Both the position numbers and the translations under genes were made by a program. Source: an uncultured Alphaproteobacteria bacterium (lineage in GTDB: Bacteria > Pseudomonadota > Alphaproteobacteria > UBA8366 > GCA-2717185). Taken from it: a stretch of 64,000 bases of DNA. Under the pieces are notes generated by a model. The model worked only from the letters and a program-made list of their open reading frames with translations, searched no databases and had not been told where the DNA came from. Every line of letters begins with the position of its first letter. The stretch's first letter is position 1. The DNA lies in NCBI GenBank assembly GCA_943788635.1, contig CALSRA010000024.1:50182-114181 (forward strand). The letters run 5' to 3'. Shown here piece by piece: positions 18,116 through 28,575 of this stretch.

Positions 18116-19894
18116 TTACTTCTTCGGCGGTTCGACGAGGCGCAGGAATAATTCCTTCAGCTGTGCAGGGTCCGCAACCGCCGGCGCGCCCATCATCAGG
18201 TCTTCCGCCTGCTGGTTCATCGGGAATGCCACGACTTCCCGGATGTTCGGTTCATCAGCCAACAGCATGACGATCCGGTCGATCCCCGGTGCGGAGCCAC
18301 CATGCGGCGGTGCGCCGTATTTGAGTGCATTGAGCATCCCGCCAAATTCGGTTTCCACCGCCTTCTGGTCATAGCCAGCGAGCGCGAAAGCCTTGTACAT
18401 GATATCGGGGCGATGGTTCCGGATCGCACCCGAAGACAGCTCGATACCGTTACAAACGATGTCATACTGATAGGCCTTGATCGACAGCGGGTCGTCGTTC
18501 TCCAACGCTTCCATGCCGCCCTGAGGCATGGAAAAGGGATTGTGACTGAATTCAAGCTTGCCGGTTTCCTTGTCTTTTTCATACATCGGGTAGTCGACAA
18601 CCCAGCAGAAGCGGAACGCCCCCTTCTCAATCAGGTCCAGGTCTTCGCCAACACGGGTCCGCGCCTTGCCGGCCAGGTCCGCCGCGTCATCCGGTGCGCC
18701 TGCGGCAAAGAACACGGCATCGCCGTCGCCCAGCCAGGTGGCTTCCCGCAACGCCAAAATCCTGTCGGCGTCCAGGTTATTGGCAATTGGCCCACGCCCG
18801 CCGCCTTCCTCGAAGATGATATACCCCAGCCCGGGTGCGCCTTCCTTGCGCGCCCAGCTGTTCATATTGTCGAACCAGCTGCGGGGCTTGGCCGCAGCGC
18901 CCGGCGCTGGCACGGCGCGGACAACCGAACCCTTTTCAACCGCCTGCGCAAAGACCCGGAAGGTCGATCCCCGGAATGCTTCGCTGACGTCGGTAATCAG
19001 CAACGGGTTACGCAGATCCGGCTTGTCGGAACCGTATTTCAGCATCGACTCGTCGAACGGAATACGCGGGAACGGCGTTGGCGTTACTGTGCGACCGTCG
19101 GCAAACTCCTCGAACACGCCACCCAATACCGGCTCCAGCGCATCGAACACATCGTCCTGCGTCACGAAGGACATTTCGACATCGAGCTGGTAAAATTCGC
19201 CCGGCGACCGGTCCGCGCGCGCGTCCTCGTCCCGGAAACAGGGCGCGATCTGAAAGTAGCGATCAAACCCGGCAATCATCAGCAGTTGCTTGAATTGCTG
19301 CGGTGCCTGCGGCAGCGCGTAGAACTTGCCCGGATGCAGACGGCTCGGCACCAGAAAATCCCGTGCGCCTTCCGGCGAGGCCGCGGTCAGGATCGGCGTC
19401 TGGAATTCGGTAAATCCGGAATCGACCATCCGCTGCCGGATCGACGAGATAATCCGCGAGCGCAACAGGATGTTGCGATGCATCTGTTCCCGGCGCAGAT
19501 CGAGGAAACGGTACTTCAGGCGGATATCCTCGGGATACCCCGCATCCTGATTGACCGGCATTGGCAATGGATCCGCCACCGACTGCACGTCCACAGCCTC
19601 GATACCAAGTTCGATTTCACCTGTCGGCAAGGTCGTGTTGATCGTCTCGGCGCTACGCCGCAGGATCTTGCCCGTCGCGGTAATGACGGATTCGACCGGC
19701 AATCGCTCGATCTCCTCGAACAACGGATTGCCGGTATCCACGACAAGTTGCGTGATACCGTCATTGTCCCGAAGGTCGATGAACAGCAGATTGCCGTGAT
19801 CCCGTTTCCGGTCGATCCAGCCGGACAGCCGTGCTGACTGACCTTCATTATCGGCGCGCAATGCGCCACAAAGATGCGTTCTGTATGTATGCAT
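18116..19894 (-). CDS. aspS: Aspartyl-tRNA synthetase
   Basis: Class II synthetase that charges tRNA-Asp, and in many alphaproteobacteria also tRNA-Asn. The start chosen is [12 protein letters not shown] at 19894, the usual family N-terminus, giving 592 residues; the open frame runs 21 codons further. An N-terminal OB-fold anticodon-binding domain (residues 1-110), class II motif 2 ([20 protein letters not shown]), a bacterial GAD insert (about 290-420) and motif 3 ([14 protein letters not shown]) are all present. The gene is intact and divergent from rnd. Confidence 0.97.
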   Translation of the reverse strand: MHTYRTHLCGALRADNEGQSARLSGWIDRKRDHGNLLFIDLRDNDGITQLVVDTGNPLFEEIERLPVESVITATGKILRRSAETINTTLPTGEIELGIEAVDVQSVADPLPMPVNQDAGYPEDIRLKYRFLDLRREQMHRNILLRSRIISSIRQRMVDSGFTEFQTPILTAASPEGARDFLVPSRLHPGKFYALPQAPQQFKQLLMIAGFDRYFQIAPCFRDEDARADRSPGEFYQLDVEMSFVTQDDVFDALEPVLGGVFEEFADGRTVTPTPFPRIPFDESMLKYGSDKPDLRNPLLITDVSEAFRGSTFRVFAQAVEKGSVVRAVPAPGAAAKPRSWFDNMNSWARKEGAPGLGYIIFEEGGGRGPIANNLDADRILALREATWLGDGDAVFFAAGAPDDAADLAGKARTRVGEDLDLIEKGAFRFCWVVDYPMYEKDKETGKLEFSHNPFSMPQGGMEALENDDPLSIKAYQYDIVCNGIELSSGAIRNHRPDIMYKAFALAGYDQKAVETEFGGMLNALKYGAPPHGGSAPGIDRIVMLLADEPNIREVVAFPMNQQAEDLMMGAPAVADPAQLKELFLRLVEPPKK

Positions 19895-20023
19895 TTTTCG
19901 ATGCCGCCGGGTTGAAAATCCGGCGCGCAAAGGGCACGGATTGCGGCGAATTGTCAAGGCATAGCGGGAGAATCCGACAGAATTCGCGCAACCCCTTTCG
20001 ATACGGACCGATCCGGTGTATCC

Positions 20024-21196
20024 ATGTTCGCCATGGAAATCATACCAATAACCGAAAATGAACGCCTTGCAGCCTTCTGCAAGATCCTCGAAGGCGCCGA
20101 TTATATCGCCGTCGATACCGAATTCTTGCGCGACCGGACCTATTGGCCCCGGCTCTGCCTGGTACAGATTGCGGGTCCCAATGAAGCCGCCGCCATTGAT
20201 ACGCTGGCGCCGGACCTCGATTTACAGCCACTGTACGACCTTATGGCAAATCGCGACCTGCTGAAGGTGTTTCATGCCGGCCGCCAGGATGTTGAGATAT
20301 TCTTCCACGCGACAGGGTCAATTCCGGAGCCGTTATTCGACTCCCAGGTCGCGGCCATGGTCTGTGGCTTTGGCGATCAGGTCAGCTATGAAAACCTTGT
20401 ATCCAAGCTCGTTGGCGCGTCGACAGATAAATCCTCTCGGTTTACCGACTGGTCGCACCGGCCACTGACAGCCAAACAACTGCAATACGCGCTGGCTGAT
20501 GTCATCCACCTGCGTCCGGCCTATGAAAAGCTGCTCGCCGAGCTGGAGAAAAGCGGACGCACCCGCTGGCTCGATCAGGAAATGGCTGTGCTGATGGATC
20601 CGGATACCTACCGGCTCGATCCGGAACTGGCATGGCGGCGCCTGAAGTCACGAAACGGAAACCGGCGGTTCCATGCAATCGTCCGCGAACTTGCGGCCTG
20701 GCGTGAAACCGAGGCCCAGACCCGCGACGTCCCCCGCAACCGTATCATCCGGGACGATGCGATCCTCGAAGTCGCCGCCCAGTCACCCGACGACGCCAAA
20801 GCGCTGGGGCGATTGCGCGCATTACCCAAAGGCTATGCGAACAGCGCCGCCGGCAGCCAGATTCTGGACGCCGTCAAACGGGCAAAATCCTTGCCGGATT
20901 CCGAACTGCCCGTCATTCCCAAACGGGAAGTCCGTCCCTCCGGGCTGGGGGCGGTTACCGATTTGCTGAAGGTGCTGCTGAAACACGTTACGGAACACCA
21001 TAATGTCGCACCGCGACTGATCGCCAGTGCCGACGATCTTGAGCGGATAGCAGCCGATGACAATGCCGATGTGCCGGCGTTACAGGGATGGCGCCGCGAG
21101 CTATTCGGCGAGGACGCGCTATCCCTGAAACACGGTAAGGTCGCCCTGGCTGTAAAAGGCAGGAAGACCCGGGTCGTCGCCCTGAAGGACGAATAG
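20024..21196 (+). CDS. rnd: Ribonuclease D
   Basis: 3'-5' exoribonuclease acting on tRNA precursors and other small RNAs. The 390-residue protein has a DEDD exonuclease domain: [15 protein letters not shown] near residue 25, FHAGRQDVE near 85, and YALADVIHL near 158. An HRDC domain follows at about 205-285. Two in-frame ATGs, at 20024 and 20033, are possible. The M23 peptidase begins eight bases after its stop, so the pair may be cotranscribed. Confidence 0.93.
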   Translation: MFAMEIIPITENERLAAFCKILEGADYIAVDTEFLRDRTYWPRLCLVQIAGPNEAAAIDTLAPDLDLQPLYDLMANRDLLKVFHAGRQDVEIFFHATGSIPEPLFDSQVAAMVCGFGDQVSYENLVSKLVGASTDKSSRFTDWSHRPLTAKQLQYALADVIHLRPAYEKLLAELEKSGRTRWLDQEMAVLMDPDTYRLDPELAWRRLKSRNGNRRFHAIVRELAAWRETEAQTRDVPRNRIIRDDAILEVAAQSPDDAKALGRLRALPKGYANSAAGSQILDAVKRAKSLPDSELPVIPKREVRPSGLGAVTDLLKVLLKHVTEHHNVAPRLIASADDLERIAADDNADVPALQGWRRELFGEDALSLKHGKVALAVKGRKTRVVALKDE

Positions 21197-21204
21197 AGAA
21201 TACA

Positions 21205-22221
21205 ATGCACGGTCGGTTCGTACTCGGAACCTTCGCTGTCCTCGCAGCCGCCATGGCGGCAATTGTGGCAACGGCAGAGCCGCTGCCGCCAAGACTTTCC
21301 TTTCCGCTGGAATGCGAGATTGGAAAGACCTGCTATATCCAGAAATATGTCGATCATGACGCGTCGGAAGGCTATCAGGATTATCGCTGCGGCGTATTGA
21401 GCGGCGACAAGCACGACGGCACGGATATCCGGCTTGTCGATGTCGCCGCCATGAATCGCGGCGCTGCCGTGCTCGCCGCTGCCGCTGGCACCGTCCATAG
21501 AACACGCGATGGCATGCCCGACGTCAGTGTCGCACTGGTTACCAAGGACGCCGTCACGGACCGGGGACTGGGTAACAGCGTCATTATCAATCATGGTGGC
21601 AAATGGCTGACGATATACGGCCACTTGCGGCAGGGCAGCGTAACCGTGAAGCCCGGTGACAGCGTGCAAGCCGGCCAAATTCTCGGTCAGGTCGGCATGT
21701 CCGGGTTAAGCGAATTTCCCCATGTCCACTTTGCAGTACGGCATAACAATGTCCCGATAGACCCGTTTGTCGGGGCCGAAACGCGCCAGGGCTGCGACAC
21801 CACTGGCAGCGCCCCGCTATGGCAACCGGAAGTCCTGAACCAGCTGTCCTACATACCCAGTTTCATAATGCATAGCGGCTTCGCGACCCGCCCGATGGCC
21901 CGCGCGGCCCTGCAATACGGGCTTTACCATCAGAACAGCCTGACGCGTCAACACGGCAACCTTCTTTTCGGCGTCTACGTTGCCGGCCTGTATGACGGTG
22001 ATCAATACGCGTTTACCCTGCAGGGCCCGGACGGCGCGTTACTGGCAGAAAAGGCCGGCCAGTTGAGCCGCCGGCGGGGGGTTCAGTTTTTCACCATCCG
22101 CCACGGTCGCGGCACTCCACTGCCCCGGGGGCTCTATCGGGCGAAATTTACACTTACAGGCACGCGGGTTGGAGTATCCGAAATCACTCTGGAAGAAAAC
22201 CGGACGGTCACCCTGAATTAA
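21205..22221 (+). CDS. M23 family metallopeptidase
   Basis: Secreted peptidase-fold protein expected to cut peptidoglycan cross-bridges. It has 338 residues with an N-terminal signal peptide (VLAAAMAAIVATAEP). The LytM/M23 domain includes the zinc-site motifs KHDGTDIR near residue 72 and HVHFAV near 176, so it is probably catalytic. About 140 residues of unrecognised C-terminal domain follow, a beta-rich region ending in an extracellular-type fold. It follows rnd on the same strand. Confidence 0.87.
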   Translation: MHGRFVLGTFAVLAAAMAAIVATAEPLPPRLSFPLECEIGKTCYIQKYVDHDASEGYQDYRCGVLSGDKHDGTDIRLVDVAAMNRGAAVLAAAAGTVHRTRDGMPDVSVALVTKDAVTDRGLGNSVIINHGGKWLTIYGHLRQGSVTVKPGDSVQAGQILGQVGMSGLSEFPHVHFAVRHNNVPIDPFVGAETRQGCDTTGSAPLWQPEVLNQLSYIPSFIMHSGFATRPMARAALQYGLYHQNSLTRQHGNLLFGVYVAGLYDGDQYAFTLQGPDGALLAEKAGQLSRRRGVQFFTIRHGRGTPLPRGLYRAKFTLTGTRVGVSEITLEENRTVTLN

Positions 22222-22260
22222 CGCGGATATTCCACGCCACCTGCGCTGGCTGTTATCGGC

Positions 22261-23766
22261 TTACAAATCCGCAAAGCTGATTTTCGGCTTGCAGCCAATT
22301 GCGGCGGCCAGGGAATTGAAGCGCCGCTCCACGACATCGCCGACGAGGACTGCAGTACGATCATGCAGGTCAAAATGCAGATTGTTCCCTTCGCGTCGGA
22401 CCGACGTTTGCTCCAGCAGCGAGATAACGCCACCCGATACGGTATAGCCAAGTCGCATTGCAAGCCCCGTAGCCCGCGCCCGCGCCGCCTCCACGTCATC
22501 CAACAGGCTGCGCAGGAAACGGTCGAAGAGTATTTCCCGCACCCGCCCATGCCGCGATGCAACCGACAGCCCCAGATACGCCCGGCCCGGGTGGTCCACG
22601 CCGGCCAGAGGATAGCGTAAAATGCGCAGCAGCGCATGTTCAACGCGATAGTCGGGATGCTCCGACCATTCCAGATCCGCCAGCAGACAGGCCGCCCGAC
22701 GCAACTTCGATTCACGTTTGCTTTCATCCGGGAATATCGGCGACATCCAACGATACAGGGCCTCGCCATCCGCCGTAGCCCGGCCCGTCCGCCACGCCAG
22801 ATCGCGCGCCGTCGCGATCAGCGGGTCTTCCGCACGCAAGTCTTCCGGCAGTCGATCATAAATACACCCTTCCCGCAGACCGGAAGCGGAGATAATAACC
22901 CGCGATACGCCGGTTCTTTCAATCAGGTTCTCCAGCAACATCGCGGCGAAGGGAAGACTTTCCAGCCGGCGTCTGGAAATGCCACTTACCTGACGCAGGG
23001 TTCCCTGACTGAGATTCGCGACGAGGTCGGAGAAACTCAACGCATCGCGACGCCGGATCCGGTAACCATGCGCGACCAGCAGCGGATGCTTCACATGGTT
23101 CATATGCACCCGGGCAAGCGCCCGCCACGCACCGCCGACGGCGTAGAAAGTGTCGCCTTTTGCTTCGCTCAGCCAGTCCAGCGTATCAAGATGCCGCCGA
23201 ATAAGGTCTACAGAATCGACCTTGCCGCTGGCCACGCGGATCGGTCCCAGCGGCAGGGTGACCTGTTGCTGCAAATCGCCTTCCTGCATTCGAACCAATT
23301 CGACACTCGCGCCCCCCAGGTCGCCCATCAGACCCGTTGCATCGGGAATGGCGGAGTGCACACCAAGCGCGGATAGCCGGGCTTCTTCCTCGCCGGCAAT
23401 CGTTTTGACCTGGATGCCGCATTCCCGCTGAACGGCCGCAATGAAGTCGGGCCCGTCCGTCGCTTCACGCACGGCGGCTGTCGCCACCGCGCTGATATCG
23501 CTGACCCCCATGGCATCCGTCAATGCCGCAAACCGCCGAAGGCTTTGAATCGCCATTTCCACCCCCCCAGGGTGCAGTTTGCCGGTTTCGTCCAGACCAC
23601 GACCAAGCCCGCAGGTAACCTTCTCGTTGAATATCGGGACCGGAACACGTTTGGTTTCGTCAAAGACGACAAGACGCACGGAATTGGAGCCCACATCGAT
23701 GACCGCTACGGGCCTTTCGCGTTTCGGGTCACTCGCCATTCTGCCGCGGGTCAGGATTCCCGGCAC
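22261..23766 (-). CDS. ppx: Exopolyphosphatase / guanosine pentaphosphate phosphohydrolase
   Basis: Splits terminal phosphate from polyphosphate, and possibly pppGpp. It belongs to the ASKHA (actin/Hsp70-like) fold: VIDVGSNSVRLVVFD phosphate-1 motif near residue 23, EEEARLSALG near 150 and GDLGGASVELV near 170. The C-terminal third is the HD-like helical domain of long PPX/GppA proteins. The first start is a GTG at 23766, four bases after the ppk stop; an ATG at 23739 is the alternative. The ppk-ppx pair sets polyphosphate turnover. Confidence 0.94.
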   Translation of the reverse strand: MPGILTRGRMASDPKRERPVAVIDVGSNSVRLVVFDETKRVPVPIFNEKVTCGLGRGLDETGKLHPGGVEMAIQSLRRFAALTDAMGVSDISAVATAAVREATDGPDFIAAVQRECGIQVKTIAGEEEARLSALGVHSAIPDATGLMGDLGGASVELVRMQEGDLQQQVTLPLGPIRVASGKVDSVDLIRRHLDTLDWLSEAKGDTFYAVGGAWRALARVHMNHVKHPLLVAHGYRIRRRDALSFSDLVANLSQGTLRQVSGISRRRLESLPFAAMLLENLIERTGVSRVIISASGLREGCIYDRLPEDLRAEDPLIATARDLAWRTGRATADGEALYRWMSPIFPDESKRESKLRRAACLLADLEWSEHPDYRVEHALLRILRYPLAGVDHPGRAYLGLSVASRHGRVREILFDRFLRSLLDDVEAARARATGLAMRLGYTVSGGVISLLEQTSVRREGNNLHFDLHDRTAVLVGDVVERRFNSLAAAIGCKPKISFADL

Positions 23767-23770
23767 GTCA

Positions 23771-25927
23771 TCAGCCCTCTACGGACATATCGGGCAATTC
23801 AGGGCGCGATTCCGCAAGCGCCTGTCCCCGCCCGGACAGGCTGGGGTTGGTCATGAAATATTCATGCGCGGAAAACCCGTCCGGCGATTCCTCGAGACGC
23901 TGATACGAACCATCCGGCCCCATGAGCCAGCTCTGCGTCCGATCCATCAGCGTCGCCATCATGATCTGTTCCAGCACCTGTTCCTTCACGGTCGGATTCT
24001 CCACCGGCCATAATGCCTCGACCCGGCGGTCCAGGTTTCGGGGCATCCAGTCGGCGGAGGACAGAAAGACCGAAGCCTCACGGGATGGCAAGCCCGCACC
24101 GTTGCCAAAACAGATGATCCGGCCATGCTCCAGAAAACGACCGACGACGCTTTTCACACGAATGTTTTCCGACAGGCCGCGCACGCCCGGCCGCAGACAG
24201 CAGATACCACGCACCACAAGGTCGATCTGCACCCCCGCCTTGCTGGCCCGGTACAATGCATCGATGATCTGCGGGTCGACCACCGCATTCAGCTTGGCCC
24301 AGATATTCGCGAGCCGCCCCGCTGCGGCATGTTCAATTTCGCGCTCAATCAGCGCTTCAAGGGTGGAGCGCAAGGTCAGCGGCGCAATCGCGATCTTTTC
24401 CACCGGCCCCGGATCGGCATATCCCGTCATGAAATTGAACAACCTTGCGGCATCGCGTCCAAAAGCCGGGTCACAGGTAAAAAAGCTGAGATCGGTATAA
24501 ATTTTCGCCGTCACCGGATGATAATTCCCGGTACCGAAATGCACGTAAGTGGCCAGACTGCCACCCTGCCTGCGCACGACCATCGAAACCTTGGCATGGG
24601 TTTTCAGGTCGACGAACCCATAGACAACCTGCGCGCCGGCACGTTCAAGGTCCCGGGCCCAGCGGATATTGGCTTCCTCGTCGAAACGCGCCTTCAGTTC
24701 AACCAGCGCGGTCACCGACTTGCCCGCTTCCGCCGCTTCGATCAGGGCTTCCACGATCGGTGAATCGTCCGACGTTCGATACAGCGTCTGCTTGATCGCC
24801 ACCACATCCGGGTCGCGCGCGGCAGAGTGCAGGAACTGAACTACCACATCGAAACTTTCGTAGGGGTGATGGATCAGAATATCCTTTGCACGGATCGCCG
24901 CCATGCAATCGCCGCCAAATTCCCGAATACGTTCCGGATAGCGTGGCTTGTAGCGGGGAAATTCCAGATCCGGTCGCTCACCGGTAATGAGTTGGTTCAG
25001 ATCCGCCAGGGCCAGCATGTCACTGACCGGGTAGACATCGGATTCGCTGGCCTTGAACTGCTCGACGATAAAGGCACGCAGCCCGGCAGGCATCGGTTCA
25101 TCAACCGTCAGCCGGATCACATTGCCCCGGCGGCGCTGTTTCAGTGCCGATTCAAAGGTTCGAACCAGATCTTCGGCTTCCTCGTCGAACTCTACTTCGC
25201 TGTCACGCAACACACGGAACACGCCCTGCCCCATAACGTCAAAACCGGGAAACAAACGGTCAAAAAACAGCGGCAGCGCTTTTTCCATTGCGATATACCG
25301 GATCGCGTCGCCAGGCAGACGCACGAAGCGGTCGATCTTCGACGGCAGCGGCACCAGCCCCTGCAAATGCCGGTCATCCGACTCTCTGCGCAGATCCAGT
25401 GCCAGGCACACGCCGCTATTGGGGATGAAGGGAAACGGATGCGTCGAATCAACGGCGAAGGGCGTCAACGCCGGAAATATCCGATCCAGGAACCAGGTTT
25501 CAAGCCAGGCACGTTCCGTCGCATCCAGTTCATCTGCCGCAACGATGGCAATTCCCGCATCCCGCAATGCCGCGCTGAGCTGCCGCCAGCACGCCTGCTG
25601 CGCCGCCATCAAGCGGCTGGCCTCCGCCGTCGTCGCAGCCAGTTGCTGCGCCGGTGTCTTTCCTTCGGCACTCGGCGTATCCACGGACGCTGACACCTGC
25701 CCCTTCAGGCCCGCGACCCGGACCATAAAAAACTCGTTCAGGTTTATCGATGAAATCGACAGAAAACGAAGGCGTTCCAGCAGCGGATGATTTTCATTGC
25801 GCGCCTCGTCAATGACTCGCCAGTTGAACTGCAACCAGGACAGTTCACGATTCAGAAAACGGTCGTCAGAGCCCGGACCCGGAACGGATTCAGCAACGGA
25901 CGTGAAACGCGCGACGTTATCGCTCAC
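23771..25927 (-). CDS. ppk1: Polyphosphate kinase 1
   Basis: Makes polyphosphate from ATP through a phosphohistidine. The GTG start at 25927 (VSDNVARF) gives 718 residues, close to the family norm; the frame is open 29 codons further with no family-like sequence. The N-terminal helical domain ([15 protein letters not shown] near residue 24), the phospho-accepting histidine in [10 protein letters not shown] near residue 440, and the HFGTGNYHP motif are intact. It is upstream of ppx on the same strand. Confidence 0.95.
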   Translation of the reverse strand: MSDNVARFTSVAESVPGPGSDDRFLNRELSWLQFNWRVIDEARNENHPLLERLRFLSISSINLNEFFMVRVAGLKGQVSASVDTPSAEGKTPAQQLAATTAEASRLMAAQQACWRQLSAALRDAGIAIVAADELDATERAWLETWFLDRIFPALTPFAVDSTHPFPFIPNSGVCLALDLRRESDDRHLQGLVPLPSKIDRFVRLPGDAIRYIAMEKALPLFFDRLFPGFDVMGQGVFRVLRDSEVEFDEEAEDLVRTFESALKQRRRGNVIRLTVDEPMPAGLRAFIVEQFKASESDVYPVSDMLALADLNQLITGERPDLEFPRYKPRYPERIREFGGDCMAAIRAKDILIHHPYESFDVVVQFLHSAARDPDVVAIKQTLYRTSDDSPIVEALIEAAEAGKSVTALVELKARFDEEANIRWARDLERAGAQVVYGFVDLKTHAKVSMVVRRQGGSLATYVHFGTGNYHPVTAKIYTDLSFFTCDPAFGRDAARLFNFMTGYADPGPVEKIAIAPLTLRSTLEALIEREIEHAAAGRLANIWAKLNAVVDPQIIDALYRASKAGVQIDLVVRGICCLRPGVRGLSENIRVKSVVGRFLEHGRIICFGNGAGLPSREASVFLSSADWMPRNLDRRVEALWPVENPTVKEQVLEQIMMATLMDRTQSWLMGPDGSYQRLEESPDGFSAHEYFMTNPSLSGRGQALAESRPELPDMSVEG

Positions 25928-26141
25928 CGCAAGGCTCCATTTGACAGCACTTGGAACACCATAGCACAAATAAATACTGGAAAAGGATATCCAAGTATTA
26001 ACGTTCACCGTCAAAGTGAGCGAAAATATTCATACTGTTGCCGGCACCAGCAGCACTTCGGCCGTCCCCGAAGTGTCCCCGGTCGACACGGCTCCGCATT
26101 TCCTGTCCGTTAGGCGCTGGTCAGATCCCTGGGAAACATTC

Positions 26142-27050
26142 ATGCCTTCAAGAGACATAAAGGACCCCGTACTCGTATTGGAGTTTACGCTTCTGGGTCT
26201 GCTCGCCCTGACCTGGGGATCGTCCTACCTGCTGGCCAAGATTGCCCTGACCGCTTTTCCACCGATTACCCTGATCGCCATTCGGGTCGGCATCGCAGCC
26301 ATTCTCCTGACCGGCATCGTGCTGGTCCGGGGCAGCCGGTTCCCGCGCGACCTCCCGACGTGGAACAGGATGATGATACAGGCCTTCCTGAACAGTATTG
26401 GCGCCTGGACCATCCTTGCCTGGGGTCAGCAATTCATCGATAGCGGTGTCGCCGGCGTGCTCAATTCGACCTCGCCGATCTTCGTCTTCTTCATCACCCT
26501 GTTCTGGACCCGGCATGAAGCAACCAACCCGAAAAAACTGTTTGGCGCATTATTGGGTATCTGCGGCGTCGCGCTGATCGTCGGTGTCGATGCGTTGCGC
26601 GGCTTCGGGCAGGAATTCATCGCCCAACTCGCCGTCCTGCTCAGCGCTTTACTGTTTGGCTGCGCCGCGATTTACGGAAAAAAGCATTCGCATATCCCAC
26701 CCGATGTAACGGCGGCGGGCACGATGATCTGCGCATCGCTGGTCCTCGTGCCGCTCAGCCTTGCCATCGATGCCCCGTGGACGCTAACGCCCGACTTCAA
26801 TTCGGTACTCGCCGCTCTGGGCCTCGGCGTCTTTTGTACCGCAGGCGCCCTGCTGCTCTATTTCCGCCTACTGCGCACAATTGGCTCAATGGGCGTCGCC
26901 AGCCAGAGCTATCTGCGCGCCGCTGTCAGCATGGCCCTGGGCGCGGTTATTCTGGGGGAAAGCATCGGCTGGTCGAACGGACTGGGCGCCGCGATTGCCA
27001 TCCTTGGTGTCGCCGCAATCAATCTGCCGAGTCGGAAACCTGCGCCCTGA
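26142..27050 (+). CDS. EamA/DMT-superfamily permease
   Basis: Inner-membrane protein with two EamA repeats, about ten transmembrane helices, of the drug/metabolite transporter superfamily. Start motif LLGLLALTWGSSYLLAK and a second repeat ending AAVSMALGAVILGESIG are typical. The Met at 26142 (MPSRDIKDPV) is chosen; the frame extends to 26016 but the extra 42 residues are polar and untypical. The substrate is unknown. It is divergent from ppk. Confidence 0.88.
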   Translation: MPSRDIKDPVLVLEFTLLGLLALTWGSSYLLAKIALTAFPPITLIAIRVGIAAILLTGIVLVRGSRFPRDLPTWNRMMIQAFLNSIGAWTILAWGQQFIDSGVAGVLNSTSPIFVFFITLFWTRHEATNPKKLFGALLGICGVALIVGVDALRGFGQEFIAQLAVLLSALLFGCAAIYGKKHSHIPPDVTAAGTMICASLVLVPLSLAIDAPWTLTPDFNSVLAALGLGVFCTAGALLLYFRLLRTIGSMGVASQSYLRAAVSMALGAVILGESIGWSNGLGAAIAILGVAAINLPSRKPAP

Positions 27051-27110
27051 ACAAAAACGACCGGGTGCCTGCAAGAGCTCCCGGCCGCTATGCCATGTAT
27101 CCGAACCGGT

Positions 27111-27890
27111 TCAGAAGGACGCGTTGAAACCGCCACCATCCATCAACAGATTCTGCCCGACGATGAAACCGGCATGCTCGCCGCACAGGAACGCGCAGGC
27201 CTCGCCGAATTCATACGGGTAACCGACCCGGCCCGCAGGTGTCGCATCCTCGCGAACTTTCAGCGCGGCCTCATAGGTGATCCCGGCCTTTTCCGCGAAG
27301 ACACCGACATTGCTGCGGAAGCGGTCCGTATCGAACGGTCCCGGCAGCAGGTTGTTGATGATGACATTGTGCTTCGCAACGTTTCGCGACAGCCCGCCCA
27401 GAAACCCGGTCAACCCGGCGCGCGCGCCATTTGACAGGCCTAGAACCTCGATCGGCGACAGAACGGCTTGCGAGGTAATATTGACCACACGGCCAAACTT
27501 GCGCTCAATCATGCTGTCGATTGTTGCCTTGATCAGGAAGATCGGCGTCAGCATGTTGGCGTCCAGCGCCTTGACCCAGTCCTCGCGTTCCCAGTCCCGG
27601 AAATTGCCCGGCGGCGGCCCACCGGCGTTATTCACCAGAATATCCGGATCCGGCAGCGCCTTCAGAACGGCCGCCTGTCCTTCCTCGGTCGTAATATCGC
27701 TGGCGACGACCGTCACCTTCGCGCCAGAATCCTTGCGGATTTCCTCCGCCGTCGCTTCCAGTGTCTCCGCGGTCCGGGAGTTTATGACCAGTTCCACCCC
27801 CTCCCGTCCGAGTGACATCGCACAGGCTTTCCCCAATCCCTTTGACGCCGCACAGACGATTGCCTTGCGGCCTGCAATTCCCAAATCCAT
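27111..27890 (-). CDS. SDR-family protein with non-canonical active site
   Basis: Rossmann-fold short-chain dehydrogenase/reductase-like protein of 259 residues, resembling 3-oxoacyl-ACP reductases. The N-terminal glycine motif is present but altered (CAASKGLGKACA) and the NNAGG motif is kept. The usual catalytic YxxxK is missing: after the serine in NITSQAV the aligned stretch reads LGLSNGARAGLTG, with no tyrosine and no lysine at the expected spacing. A recognised subgroup of SDR-like proteins has this pattern. Whether it has dehydrogenase activity is open. It ends the minus-strand run, downstream of hdaA. Confidence 0.85.
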   Translation of the reverse strand: MDLGIAGRKAIVCAASKGLGKACAMSLGREGVELVINSRTAETLEATAEEIRKDSGAKVTVVASDITTEEGQAAVLKALPDPDILVNNAGGPPPGNFRDWEREDWVKALDANMLTPIFLIKATIDSMIERKFGRVVNITSQAVLSPIEVLGLSNGARAGLTGFLGGLSRNVAKHNVIINNLLPGPFDTDRFRSNVGVFAEKAGITYEAALKVREDATPAGRVGYPYEFGEACAFLCGEHAGFIVGQNLLMDGGGFNASF

Positions 27891-27891
27891 T

Positions 27892-28575
27892 CTATTCTCC
27901 GTTCGTATCTTCGCTGAGTGTTGTCAAAACGTCGCGTGCCAGCGGCACGGTAATCCGGGATCGTTTCGCCAGCGCATGCCGGTCCAATGCGGCGACAAGC
28001 CTGTGCGCCGCCGGGAAACTGCGTTCCATTCGGGCCAGCAGATAGGTCAGCACATCCGGACCGACGGGCAACTGCCGGTCCGCAAACAATTTCACCAAAA
28101 CGCCGCCAAGAAGCGCGTCATCCGGCCGGCCAACCGCGACGGCCGGTGCCGCTGTCAGCCGGGACCGCAGGTCCGCCAGCGCCAGCGACCAGCGCGATGG
28201 CGGTGTTCGTGCCGTGATCAGAATATGGCCGCCATGTTCCGCCACCGCATTGTAGAAGTGCAGAAAGGCTTCCTCGTCAAACCCCGGCGTGACATCGTCG
28301 ACAATCCAGCACAGATTGCCTGAATCAAAAGCCGAAAAGGCTTGCGAGGCAATATCACCCGGGCGCAAAAGCCGCGCGCCGCTGCGGGCCTGCCAGACAT
28401 GCGCCATATGAGTCTTGCCGCTGCCGGCCGGCCCATGGACCGTCAGCGCCGGCGCGGGCCAGTCGGGCCAGCGATCCAGCCAGCCAACCGCATCGCTGTT
28501 GCAGGGCGCCAGAAGGAAATCACCCGCACCGAGCGCCACCCGGTGCGCCAGATCCAGGGCCAGTTGTTCGCTCAC
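27892..28575 (-). CDS. hdaA: Hda-type DnaA-homologous regulator
   Basis: Promotes hydrolysis of DnaA-bound ATP with the beta clamp, preventing over-initiation of replication. The 227-residue protein is a DnaA-like AAA+ domain without the C-terminal DNA-binding helix-turn-helix. LALDL near the N-terminus fits a clamp-binding motif, the Walker A is GPAGSGKTH near residue 49, and CWIVDDV is the Walker B. It overlaps the AI-2E permease gene by four bases and precedes the SDR by two, an arrangement frequent in alphaproteobacteria. Confidence 0.9.
   Translation of the reverse strand: MSEQLALDLAHRVALGAGDFLLAPCNSDAVGWLDRWPDWPAPALTVHGPAGSGKTHMAHVWQARSGARLLRPGDIASQAFSAFDSGNLCWIVDDVTPGFDEEAFLHFYNAVAEHGGHILITARTPPSRWSLALADLRSRLTAAPAVAVGRPDDALLGGVLVKLFADRQLPVGPDVLTYLLARMERSFPAAHRLVAALDRHALAKRSRITVPLARDVLTTLSEDTNGE

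Noticed and set aside
18302..19837. 511-residue open frame on the plus strand
   Set aside because: Lies wholly antisense to the clear aspS gene; its composition is that of a high-GC shadow frame with no family motif.
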